Assembly (NCBI GenBank): GCA_030038475.1
Contig: JASHOU010000057.1
Location: 1-64,000, forward strand
DNA length: 64,000 bases
Reading direction: 5' to 3'
Source of the DNA: Terriglobales bacterium
GTDB lineage: Bacteria > Acidobacteriota > Terriglobia > Terriglobales > Acidobacteriaceae
In this document: positions 1-7,770 of the stretch, in pieces
How positions within the stretch are numbered: the first letter of the stretch is position 1
Layout of the letters: each line of letters opens with the position of its first letter
Notes under the pieces: model-generated
Databases searched by the model: none
The model's input: only the letters and a program-made list of their open reading frames with translations
Told to the model about the DNA's origin: nothing
Made by a program: the position numbers and the translations under genes

Positions 1-1138
1 TTTCGGCATCGCTCGAGGTTTGCAATCCGAGTTCTACCGTTCGCTCCTCTAGTTCTCCATTTGCGCTCACCGCAAAAACGGTGGTTCGTTCGCCTTCGTG
101 ATTCAAAGCCTGCACCGGGACGGTCAGAACGTCGTCTCTCCGATCCAGCGAAAGCTGCGCATCGGCATAGAGACCCGGCAGCAAAACTCGCTCGGGATTG
201 GGAACATCCACTTCGGTGTGCATGGTGCGGGTGTCTTCGCGCACATCGACAGAGAAGCGCGCCACTTTGCCTGGAAACGTTCGGTTCAGCGAGGGCACGT
301 GAACATCCACGTGATCGCCAACCTTGATGTACCGGACATACGATTCGGGAACGGGAATGACCAAACGGAACAAGTCATCTTGCGAAAGCCGCACGATCGG
401 CATTGCCTGCGTGCTCGAGCCCGTGCCGGCCTGCACCAGCGTGCCCAGGTTCGCGTAGCGCTGCGTCACAACTCCGGAGAACGGCGCAGTGATTTTCGAA
501 TAATCGAATAGGCTTTGATCATGCACCAGCTTTGCCTTGGCTACAGCGAGCTGGCTTTGGGAAGCCTCCAGAGCCGCCTGGCCAGCCTCGACCTGAGACG
601 AAGCCGCAAGATCTTTTCCCTGCGCGTCATCGACTTCCTGCTGCGCGACAATTCCCGGCTGGCTCTGGAATACATTGTTCAAGCGCGTGAATTCCAGGTG
701 CAGCGCCGTGTACTGCGCCTCATAGCGTTTCAAGTCGTGCTCGGCCCGGTTGACTTGGTCGTTCGCATTCTTGATCGCCGCCTGATCTTCATCGAGCTGT
801 GCCGCCAGTTCCGGGATCTCGAGCACCGCCATGACCTGGCCGGTCTTCACATGTGTCCCATAGTCGACAAATAGCTTTTTGACGAAGCCGGATTCTTTAG
901 CGTAGACATCGATCTCCTCGAACGGCACTAGCTCGGAAGACAAAGTGATCTGCCGCCCCAGCGACTTGCGCACAACTTTGGTTACGCCGACGGTAATCGC
1001 TGGCTCCTGAACATGCGCGCTCCCAGAGCACCCGACGAATGCGGCCAGCAAAAACACAAGGCCAGCCAGCAGGACCAAATTGACGACTCCGGTCGCGCGC
1101 CTCGACATTCGTCCCGTTGTTTTGCTGCTTTGATTCAT
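1..1138 (-). CDS. RND efflux pump periplasmic adaptor (partial)
   Basis: The gene is cut by the window edge: 379 codons from the N-terminus are visible and the C-terminus lies before position 1. Proteins of this HlyD/MacA-type family bridge an inner-membrane RND pump and an outer-membrane channel. A hydrophobic N-terminal segment ends in GCSGS near residue 37, so it may be a lipoprotein, though the residue three before Cys (Phe) is not classical. Two lipoyl-like half motifs follow (GFVKKLFVDYGTHVKTGQ and ITAPFSGVVTQRYANLG), separated by about 110 residues rich in Ala, Gln and Glu typical of the coiled-coil hairpin. Beta-barrel sequence follows (LVIPVPESYVRYIKVGD). The start may instead be the ATG at 1108, giving an N-terminus MSRR directly before the hydrophobic stretch. 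The pump gene would be expected beyond the window edge. Confidence 0.9.
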   Translation of the reverse strand, partial: MNQSSKTTGRMSRRATGVVNLVLLAGLVFLLAAFVGCSGSAHVQEPAITVGVTKVVRKSLGRQITLSSELVPFEEIDVYAKESGFVKKLFVDYGTHVKTGQVMAVLEIPELAAQLDEDQAAIKNANDQVNRAEHDLKRYEAQYTALHLEFTRLNNVFQSQPGIVAQQEVDDAQGKDLAASSQVEAGQAALEASQSQLAVAKAKLVHDQSLFDYSKITAPFSGVVTQRYANLGTLVQAGTGSSTQAMPIVRLSQDDLFRLVIPVPESYVRYIKVGDHVDVHVPSLNRTFPGKVARFSVDVREDTRTMHTEVDVPNPERVLLPGLYADAQLSLDRRDDVLTVPVQALNHEGERTTVFAVSANGELEERTVELGLQTSSDAE

Positions 1139-1209
1139 CGAGTTCTGTTCACTAGCTTTTACGGGCATCGCCCGCCAGCAAATTCTTTTGAGTGCAAGTT
1201 TGGAGACCA

Positions 1210-1914
1210 TCACCGCCCTGTCGCTTTCAGCATTTCGTCTAACTTGGCAACGGAGAAATCACTGGACCGGCAAAAATCGATCACGGTGCGTTCCGACTGC
1301 TGCAATCGGGAAGCAGCGTCTGGAATTTTTGTTGCGAAATCCATAGGAATCGTTAGCACACCGTGGCGATCGCCGTGCAGTAAATCTCCGCGGTGGACCT
1401 CCATGCCACCGATCGTTACAGTGGCTCTCAAATCGAAAATGTGAGCATAAGCATGAGAAACCGCGACGTTCCCGGCAAATAGATAGAGGCCCATGGCGCG
1501 CAGCTCGGGCAAATTGCGCACCGCGCCATTGGTCAAGCAGCCGATGCATCCCAAAGCCTTAAGAATGGCGGCATCCATCTCGCCGACGAATGCGCCGCGG
1601 CCCGGCGGATCGTCCAGATCCTCCAAAACCAGAACGCGAGGCTCGGGAATTTCGAGGATGCTGTTCCAGAAGGTGGTCCGATCGTGAAAACTTTCGCCGA
1701 TGATCGGCGGCTCCTCACTCCGAAGTCGAGCAGTGGCCGCATATCCAACCATGGGAACGTCTCGATCTGGATACATGCGGTGAATGCTGCGATCGGTAAA
1801 TCCCGTGTTCCGCAGCCGGGCATGAAACGTCTCAATGGCATTCGAGATTGTGCAGGTGCTGAACCGCCGAAGAGCGTCGAGGTCTTTTTCCGCCGGCAAA
1901 GACTTAGTGGCCAC
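1210..1914 (-). CDS. RraA family protein
   Basis: 234 residues of the RraA / 4-hydroxy-4-methyl-2-oxoglutarate aldolase fold. Family members are either RNase E inhibitors or class II aldolases/decarboxylases, and the sequence alone does not decide between them. The signature GEMDAAILKALGCIGCLTNG followed by AVRN corresponds to the conserved metal and substrate loop, and HGDRHGVLTIP is the usual C-terminal motif. The frame stays open to an ATG at 1989, but the GTG at 1914 is preferred: AAAGGAG lies five bases before it, and the extra 25 residues resemble nothing in the family. It lies between a partial efflux adaptor and a poorly conserved stretch, so the context gives no functional clue. Confidence 0.85.
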   Translation of the reverse strand: MATKSLPAEKDLDALRRFSTCTISNAIETFHARLRNTGFTDRSIHRMYPDRDVPMVGYAATARLRSEEPPIIGESFHDRTTFWNSILEIPEPRVLVLEDLDDPPGRGAFVGEMDAAILKALGCIGCLTNGAVRNLPELRAMGLYLFAGNVAVSHAYAHIFDLRATVTIGGMEVHRGDLLHGDRHGVLTIPMDFATKIPDAASRLQQSERTVIDFCRSSDFSVAKLDEMLKATGR

Positions 1915-1937
1915 GTCCACTCCTTTCGCGTAGAAAA

Positions 1938-2114
1938 CTAAATTTTCATAGGACGAATTTTCGAGGAAAATCCGACGCCCGATTGCCATGGAACCACCGC
2001 GGTGAGCGTGAACTTGATGCTCCGATGTCCGGGAACGTTGTCCGGAATCTCAAACTGGCCCGGAAGTGATCCATGCACGCGGGCACCGTGTTCCAGCCAT
2101 ACCCCATCCGTCAA
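1938..2114 (-). pseudogene. possible decayed coding fragment upstream of the RraA gene
   Basis: A 58-codon open frame with coding-like composition (EHGARVHGSLPGQFEIPDN, then IKFTLTAVVPW) ends at a TAG 23 bases before the preferred GTG start of the RraA-family gene. It opens with TTG and has no ribosome-binding site. I do not recognise the family. It could be a short leader gene or the 3' end of a deleted gene. The support is only that it reads like protein and fits the downstream start. Confidence 0.25.
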
Positions 2115-2175
2115 CTTATACGGCTGGAATTAAATTCAATAGATTAGCGATTTGCCCGCAAAGAAGCACTAAGAG

Positions 2176-2508
2176 TCAGCAGGAAGGTGGAGGCCGGTTA
2201 TAAAGCCATGTCTCGGAACTCAGGCTCTTAAATGAGATTACCAGCGCGACCGCAAAGAAAGAAGAGCGAGGCGGTCGAAAAAGCGTGGGATTAGAGGTTG
2301 GATCTCTCCATTGCAGCGCATTGCGAAGCAGATTCTGACGCTTGGCGTCCGGAGATTGGGATTTTACCGTGGTCGCTTTTTGTATTTCCGCACCGGATAA
2401 GGTGAAGCGGGTAGCAAGGCTGGCCGTGAGCGAGCAGATAGCTAAAACAATAAGCACAACTCGGCAGCAAGACCAGAAGCTCATTGGATTGCGAGAGTAA
2501 TCGAGCAT
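2176..2508 (-). CDS. small membrane-anchored hypothetical protein (YNRPPPSC tail)
   Basis: 110 residues of unknown function. One hydrophobic segment near the N-terminus (SFWSCCRVVLIVLAICSLTA) could be a signal anchor. After it come SPDAKRQNLLRNALQW and a conserved-looking C-terminus with TLFRPPRSS and ending YNRPPPSC. I recall short acidobacterial proteins with the same pattern (a SPDAKRQ-like motif, FKPPR-like motif and RPPP end), but this cannot be checked here. ATG at 2508 and ATG at 2484 are both possible starts and neither has a clear ribosome-binding site. The gene is divergent from the kinase gene at 2721 and stands alone. Confidence 0.5.
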   Translation of the reverse strand: MLDYSRNPMSFWSCCRVVLIVLAICSLTASLATRFTLSGAEIQKATTVKSQSPDAKRQNLLRNALQWRDPTSNPTLFRPPRSSFFAVALVISFKSLSSETWLYNRPPPSC

Positions 2509-2720
2509 CGGTAGTTCAGCTGGCTTCGCCGAGCGAAGACGAGCGAATTATACATGATGGCCGCTGGGCGCGCTGACAACGCACGTCACAAATGCTCGTC
2601 AAGGTATTTTGACGCGCCGCGGAACGATTTGGGTTGTGTGTGCAGGCAAAGCGATTGCGATGAAAACCCTCGCGGCGTTTGGTATCTTTATGAGGGCCGC
2701 GGCATTCGCAAACTAACTTC

Positions 2721-4148
2721 ATGGAAATTCTCAAGAAACTTTTTGAGCAGCATTTCCATTCGCCGGTTGAGCGAGTACAACCGCTGCAAGGCCAGCTTGG
2801 CGGATCGGGGCGAAAGATTGTTCGGCTTTCGAACGATGACCGGAGTGCGATTGGCATTCTTTATGACGTGCGCGAAGAGAATATTGCCTTCCTCGAATTT
2901 TCGCGGCACTTTCGGCACCATGGCCTGCCGGTGCCGGAAATCTATAGCGAAAATTTGAGCCAGGGCGCTTATCTAGAAGAGGACTTCGGCGACACCACGC
3001 TCTTCCAGTTTCTCTCCGAGCATCGAAACGGACTTGCCATCGCGCCCGAGGCCGTTGCCGCGTATCGCAAAGTGGTCGCGATGTTACCGCGTTTTCAAGT
3101 CGAAGCCGGGCGCGACTTGAACTATGCCCTGTGTTACCCGCGAGCCAGTTTCGACCGCCAATCGATTACCTGGGATTTGAATTACTTCAAATATTATTTT
3201 CTGCGGCTCGCCGGCATCTCGTTCAACGAGCAGGCGCTCGAAGACGATTTCAGCTCGCTGACAACATTTCTGTTGGACGCGCCCCGCGATTATTTTCTCT
3301 ATCGCGATTTCCAGTCGCGCAACATCATGCTGCGCGAAGGCGAGCCATTTTTTCTCGATTATCAGGGCGGTCGCAAAGGCGCACTGCAATATGACATCGC
3401 TTCTCTTCTGTTCGATGCCAAGGCCGACCTGCCGCCGGAACTGCGGCAACAGTTGCTCGATCATTATCTGGAAAGCTTGGCGGCTTTCCTCGATTTCGAT
3501 CGCTCCGATTTCATGCGGTTTTACTACGCTTACGTTTATGTCCGCATCATGCAGGCGTTGGGTGCTTATGGTTTTCGCGGTTTTTATGAACGCAAAGAAC
3601 ATTTTCTGCAGAGCGTACCCTTCGCCCTGAGGAACCTGCGCTGGCTGCTTCACAATGTTGAGTTACCCATCACATTGCCGGCACTGATGGAAGCGTTCAA
3701 AGGCATGGTTGCCTCGGATAAGTTGCAGGGCTTGAGTTCCGAGCCGGAAACATTGACCGTGCGCATCTTCAGTTTTTCGTTTCATCGAGGTTTGCCCCAG
3801 GATGAAAGCGGAAATGGCGGCGGATTTGTGTTCGATGGACGCAGCCTTCCCAATCCGGGTCGCGAAGAGCGCTTCAAAGCCCTAACTGGCAAGGATGCAG
3901 CGGTGATCGAATATCTCGATCGACAGGAGAGCGTCCGCCAGTTTCTTTCGAGCGCAATCTCGCTCGTGGATGCGAGCGTCAGCACGTATCTGCAGCGCAG
4001 CTTCAAACACTTGATGGTTTCATTCGGCTGCACCGGCGGCCAGCATCGCTCGGTGTATCTGGCGGAGCAATTGGCAAAACATTTACGAAGCAAGAATGGA
4101 GTAGAGGTAGTGGTGCATCATCGCGAGCAGGAGCAGCTCAATCCATGA
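2721..4148 (+). CDS. sugar kinase (AmgK-like) fused to RapZ C-terminal domain
   Basis: 475 residues in two modules. Residues 1 to about 335 are an aminoglycoside-phosphotransferase-fold kinase like AmgK, which phosphorylates the anomeric carbon of MurNAc/GlcNAc during peptidoglycan recycling. The catalytic loop reads YRDFQSRN (Tyr replaces the usual His) and the metal-binding Asp lies in FLDYQGGRKG. Residues from about 345 match the C-terminal domain of RapZ (IFSFSF, RGLP, FVFDGRSLPNPG, SFGCTGGQHRS), which in enterobacteria senses glucosamine-6-phosphate. The N-terminal P-loop kinase of RapZ is absent. The next gene starts 13 bp downstream and encodes a MurU-like nucleotidyltransferase, so the pair plausibly converts recycled amino sugars to UDP-sugars, with the RapZ domain as amino-sugar sensor. 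The sensor role is inference. Confidence 0.88.
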   Translation: MEILKKLFEQHFHSPVERVQPLQGQLGGSGRKIVRLSNDDRSAIGILYDVREENIAFLEFSRHFRHHGLPVPEIYSENLSQGAYLEEDFGDTTLFQFLSEHRNGLAIAPEAVAAYRKVVAMLPRFQVEAGRDLNYALCYPRASFDRQSITWDLNYFKYYFLRLAGISFNEQALEDDFSSLTTFLLDAPRDYFLYRDFQSRNIMLREGEPFFLDYQGGRKGALQYDIASLLFDAKADLPPELRQQLLDHYLESLAAFLDFDRSDFMRFYYAYVYVRIMQALGAYGFRGFYERKEHFLQSVPFALRNLRWLLHNVELPITLPALMEAFKGMVASDKLQGLSSEPETLTVRIFSFSFHRGLPQDESGNGGGFVFDGRSLPNPGREERFKALTGKDAAVIEYLDRQESVRQFLSSAISLVDASVSTYLQRSFKHLMVSFGCTGGQHRSVYLAEQLAKHLRSKNGVEVVVHHREQEQLNP

Positions 4149-4161
4149 AGGCGATGGACCG

Positions 4162-4920
4162 ATGAGGGCGATGATTCTGGCTGCCGGATTGGGCACGCGC
4201 CTGCGGCCGCTCACCGACCATCGTCCCAAAGCGCTGGTTGAAATCAATGGCCGCACATTGCTCGAAATTACGCTTTCACGCTTGCGTAGCTTTGGCGTTC
4301 GCGAGGTGATCGTCAACGTCCACCACTTTGCCGACATGATGGTGGATTACTTGAAAGCGAATCACGATTTCGGCATGAGAATTAAAATTTCACGCGAGGA
4401 ATCGCTGCTTGACACTGGCGGAGGACTCAAGAAGGCAGCACCTTTTTTTTTCGAGGATTCCAAGCCTTCGGCCAGCCGCGCTGACCATCCATTCATTACC
4501 CACAATGTCGATGTTCTTAGCGCGATTGATCTCGCGCGGCTGGTGCGATTTCACATTGACAATCAGGCTCTCGCGACCTTGGCAGTGCAGCAACGCAAGA
4601 CTTCTCGATACCTGTTGTTCGACAATCAGCTTCAGCTCTGCGGACGGCGATCGGGGAACGATCCGCCGGAGATGATTCGAGATTGCGGACAGGCGGAGGC
4701 GTTGGCATTCTCCGGCATTCACGTTATCTCTCCGCGTCTTCTTACGATGATGAGTGAAGACGGTGCTTTCTCCATCATCTCTACATATTTGCGTCTTGCG
4801 GCCCAGGGCGAGAAGATTCTCGCCTTTCGCGCCGATCAGTATTATTGGCGCGATCTCGGCAAGCTGGAGAATATTGCGCAGGCGACCGAGGATTTGAAGC
4901 ACAAAATCATTGCACAATAG
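4162..4920 (+). CDS. MurU-like sugar-1-phosphate nucleotidyltransferase
   Basis: 252 residues, typical length for single-domain nucleotidyltransferases such as MurNAc-1-phosphate uridylyltransferase (MurU). These join a nucleotide to a sugar 1-phosphate in the cytoplasm. The nucleotide-binding signature LAAGLGTRLRPLTDHRPKAL is at the N-terminus, followed by the Lys of PKAL, LLDTGGGLKKA, the metal Asp in HNVDVLS, and YYWRDLGKLENI at the C-terminus. The gene starts 13 bp after the kinase-RapZ fusion, so the two are very likely co-transcribed and act in sequence (kinase, then nucleotidyltransferase) as in AmgK-MurU peptidoglycan recycling. Glucose-1-phosphate or mannose-1-phosphate specificity cannot be excluded. 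Confidence 0.88.
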   Translation: MRAMILAAGLGTRLRPLTDHRPKALVEINGRTLLEITLSRLRSFGVREVIVNVHHFADMMVDYLKANHDFGMRIKISREESLLDTGGGLKKAAPFFFEDSKPSASRADHPFITHNVDVLSAIDLARLVRFHIDNQALATLAVQQRKTSRYLLFDNQLQLCGRRSGNDPPEMIRDCGQAEALAFSGIHVISPRLLTMMSEDGAFSIISTYLRLAAQGEKILAFRADQYYWRDLGKLENIAQATEDLKHKIIAQ

Positions 4921-4951
4921 CTCGCCGTCGCTAAGCGGTCGAAGGGCCACG

Positions 4952-5446
4952 CTACGTGCTTTTTGAGACCTTCGGAACGACCGACAGAGCAGGACCTTTC
5001 TTGTGTTTCTTTTTCGAGTTTGATCGTTTGGCTTTCGACGGTTCGCCGACGATGTCGGCAACGGATGTGCTTTCCAGAATCTTGGCGGCGGCGTCACGTA
5101 CCTCTAAAAATACGCTATAGAGTGCGCGGTGGTCGGGATCGGTTGTGATCAGGCTGCGGAGTTGATCTGCATCTCCAAACGGCGCGAGCGGGCCATCGAC
5201 CAGGCGAATGACCTCGCTGAGTTTGATCTCTTCGGGAGCGCGCCGCAGGCGGTATCCGCCCTTGGCGCCGCGCACGCTTTCAACGATGCGCGCGTTCTTG
5301 AGCTCCAGCAAAATCAGCTCAAGGAACTTTTCCGGCAGATCGCTTTCCATGGCGATGTCGCGGATCTTGACCGTTTCAACTCCGTAGCGGCGGCCAAGCG
5401 TCATAATCGCTTGCAACGCGTAAAGCCCTTTTTGCGAAATCTTCAC
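4952..5446 (-). CDS. Rrf2 family transcriptional regulator, cysteine-free
   Basis: 164 residues. The N-terminal winged helix is typical of Rrf2 regulators (MKISQKGLYALQAIMTLGRR, then IRDIA, LPEKFLELILLELKNARIV and RGAKGGYRL). IscR and NsrR coordinate an iron-sulfur cluster through three cysteines after residue 90. Here the corresponding region reads FGDADQL and the whole protein contains no cysteine, so it cannot carry that cluster and would have to sense something else, as CymR does through a partner protein. The tail is rich in Lys and Ser (SKAKRSNSKKKHKKG). It is convergent with the MurU-like gene, and nothing in the flanks shows its target. Confidence 0.9.
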   Translation of the reverse strand: MKISQKGLYALQAIMTLGRRYGVETVKIRDIAMESDLPEKFLELILLELKNARIVESVRGAKGGYRLRRAPEEIKLSEVIRLVDGPLAPFGDADQLRSLITTDPDHRALYSVFLEVRDAAAKILESTSVADIVGEPSKAKRSNSKKKHKKGPALSVVPKVSKST

Positions 5447-5623
5447 TTCCGATCCCCGTGTGGCTGGTTTTTGTTATCTCTGCTGCTCCTGAACGCGGCG
5501 CAGCTTCTGCCTTCGACGTACTCTAGTGCGACTGCAGCCGCTTTGCAACTAATCTTATCGGGTGATCTCAGATGGGTAATCTCAAATGGAACCAGCAAAT
5601 GCAAACGCGCGTTTTACCCCACC

Positions 5624-7744
5624 CTACTTCCATTGAATTACCCCGGCTTCCGCGCACGCATCCAGATAATCGGCGACAACACTCACCGGCAACGGTCCGT
5701 ACTCGGCTGAAACCGCGTCACGTATCTCACCCAGGGTGCGCTTGCCATTCACAAAGTTGACAATCTCGTAAGCATACAGCTCTGACTGGTCTTGCGCATG
5801 CAGCATCCGTGACGCTTCGGCATTCATCAGTTTGATTCTCCCGAAGCGCTCCCTGCCAAGCCGCGTCAACAAAACATCCTCATTCTGGTAGGTCAGCGGT
5901 CCGAATTCTCCCACACGCACGGGCACGCGTTTCGCTTCGGGAGCACTGGCCCAGGGCGCGCGGGGTGCGGTTCCTGTTGCTCCTCGCAGCTCCGCCTGCA
6001 CGTCGATCCATGCCTGGAAGGTTGCCGCTTGTTCCCTGAGGGCTTTCGCTTCCTCAGCGTCAGCGTCCGCTCGTCCCCCGGTGAATTCGACGATCGAGTG
6101 CAGCGTAGCGCTCTCACCCAGCAATGCCTGATGCAGCAGATTGCGCGATTCATACCACGCAACGTCGGCGTCGAGTTGAGGCTCATTCACTAATTGCTGT
6201 GCCATCCCAAAGTTTTGCGCGAGGCGAGCTTCGGTTTTGGCGGCCAAGAATGGCAGCAGTACGGGAAGCCGACCCGCGTCGAGACTGGCATAAACATATC
6301 CCGAAGCCGTCCCGAGCAGCGCCACCCGGCGCAGCTTTGTCGCGTCGATCTCGTCCAGACTATCGTGGTCGGTGTGAATGTAAATATCGGGCCAGTCGCG
6401 AAGATACAGCGATGGGACGGCGATAGTTGAAGAATCGTAGTCGTCGTGATCGCTGCCGCTGGCGTAGGGCGTCACGTCGGCGAAAAGTTCGTTGCGCGTG
6501 CCTTGTGCGCCGGCACGGGTTTCAACAATGCCCGCATCGGCCAAGGTTTCTCCACCCGCATATCCGCTAGCGGCGGTGCGAATCGCATCGAGAAACGTCA
6601 CGCCAACATCGGTCACAAAGCTGGGCAACGACCACGGCGTGCCGGTGAGATGAAACACGGATTTGTTCTTGAACGGGTCGCCGCCCACCATATCCATGTG
6701 GATATCGGCGCGCAGGCGCTGGCGAGTCTCTGGGTGGCTGGCGAGAAATGCCATCGTTCCTTCGACCTCCGGCCCCCAGATAAACCGCAGCGTGCGCAAC
6801 GGCCTCGGCAACTTGCCCGAATCGATCAGACGTTGCAGCATCCGCGCCGATTCAAGGATGGTCACGCAACCGCTGCCGTTATCGTTTGCGCCGGGACGCT
6901 CATGATCGAGATGACAGCTGTAGACAATTTCCCCGGCAGCCGGGTCCGTGCCAGGAATCGTTGCGGTGACAACCGTCCAATGACCGGGGACGACCGTCGC
7001 TTTCACGTGAGCATTCAGGATTATGGATTCGCCGCTTCGCAGGCGCGCGCGCAGCGCTTCGGCAGTTTGGTGGGAGACCATGAAGGCGAATCCGGATGGC
7101 TGGCGCGCATTCAGGTGACCCCAGCGAACCACGGTTGTGTCGAGGCCCGACCACGCCGTCGTCTGGTTGGGCATATCGCTCACAATGCCCGCCGCGCCAT
7201 GCTGCGCAATTGCCAGTTCTTGTACCCGAGCCAGAACGCCATCGGCCAGCACGATTTTGCCGCGCACGTCTTTATTGCCCGAGTAATCGGCTTCGCTCGC
7301 ACCGTTGCCGACGTCAACCATTTCGGTTTCCACGTCGGCGCTATGACTGTAGTCGGCGAGGCGAATGGGATCGGTGCTCCAGTCGCCAAGAAGAAGATGT
7401 TGTGGACGAACTTCCCACAGCCGCGTCTCTTCAACTGTCCATGCCAGGTAAGAGCGCATCAGACCATAATTCTTCGAGCCATCGATAGGGAACTGCTCGC
7501 TATGGGCGTCGGCAAGTCCATATTCGCGTGCTCGTTGCAGAATAAATTGCGCCGCCTGATCAAATTCTGGAGTCGTCGGCACACGATGTAGCGTAGTCAG
7601 GTATCGCAGGTTCTCATAGGGAGCGGCGCCATTGGACTCGTCGCGCAACGTGACCCACTGGGAAACTGTGAGAAATGGCTGTTGGGCAAATGCACCGAGA
7701 GAGGAAAGAGCAATCAAGAACCAGATCAATCGAAGGCAGCGCAT
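5624..7744 (-). CDS. secreted M28 family zinc aminopeptidase
   Basis: 706 residues, exported: the signal peptide is MRCLRLIWFLIALSSLGAFA. A PA-like insertion domain occupies roughly residues 120-290. The M28 zinc site is visible as CHLDHERPGANDNGSG, then GPEVEG (catalytic and zinc Glu), MDMVGGD and the late His in GSDHDDYD. The last 70 residues (YAYEIVNFVNGKRTLGEIRD) resemble a small winged-helix domain. The reading frame is open a further 94 codons upstream, but that part overlaps asnB and lacks a signal sequence, so the ATG at 7744 is chosen. It starts 26 bp after the asnB stop and is probably last in the heparinase-asnB-peptidase operon. Its substrate is unknown. Confidence 0.9.
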   Translation of the reverse strand: MRCLRLIWFLIALSSLGAFAQQPFLTVSQWVTLRDESNGAAPYENLRYLTTLHRVPTTPEFDQAAQFILQRAREYGLADAHSEQFPIDGSKNYGLMRSYLAWTVEETRLWEVRPQHLLLGDWSTDPIRLADYSHSADVETEMVDVGNGASEADYSGNKDVRGKIVLADGVLARVQELAIAQHGAAGIVSDMPNQTTAWSGLDTTVVRWGHLNARQPSGFAFMVSHQTAEALRARLRSGESIILNAHVKATVVPGHWTVVTATIPGTDPAAGEIVYSCHLDHERPGANDNGSGCVTILESARMLQRLIDSGKLPRPLRTLRFIWGPEVEGTMAFLASHPETRQRLRADIHMDMVGGDPFKNKSVFHLTGTPWSLPSFVTDVGVTFLDAIRTAASGYAGGETLADAGIVETRAGAQGTRNELFADVTPYASGSDHDDYDSSTIAVPSLYLRDWPDIYIHTDHDSLDEIDATKLRRVALLGTASGYVYASLDAGRLPVLLPFLAAKTEARLAQNFGMAQQLVNEPQLDADVAWYESRNLLHQALLGESATLHSIVEFTGGRADADAEEAKALREQAATFQAWIDVQAELRGATGTAPRAPWASAPEAKRVPVRVGEFGPLTYQNEDVLLTRLGRERFGRIKLMNAEASRMLHAQDQSELYAYEIVNFVNGKRTLGEIRDAVSAEYGPLPVSVVADYLDACAEAGVIQWK

Positions 7745-7770
7745 AGGACAACGAGGATAGCACCAGCAAG

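Noticed and set aside
6446-7591. 381-codon plus-strand open frame
   Set aside because: It lies opposite the M28 peptidase gene, has Arg/His-rich random composition and no motif; the minus strand has the signal peptide and zinc ligands.
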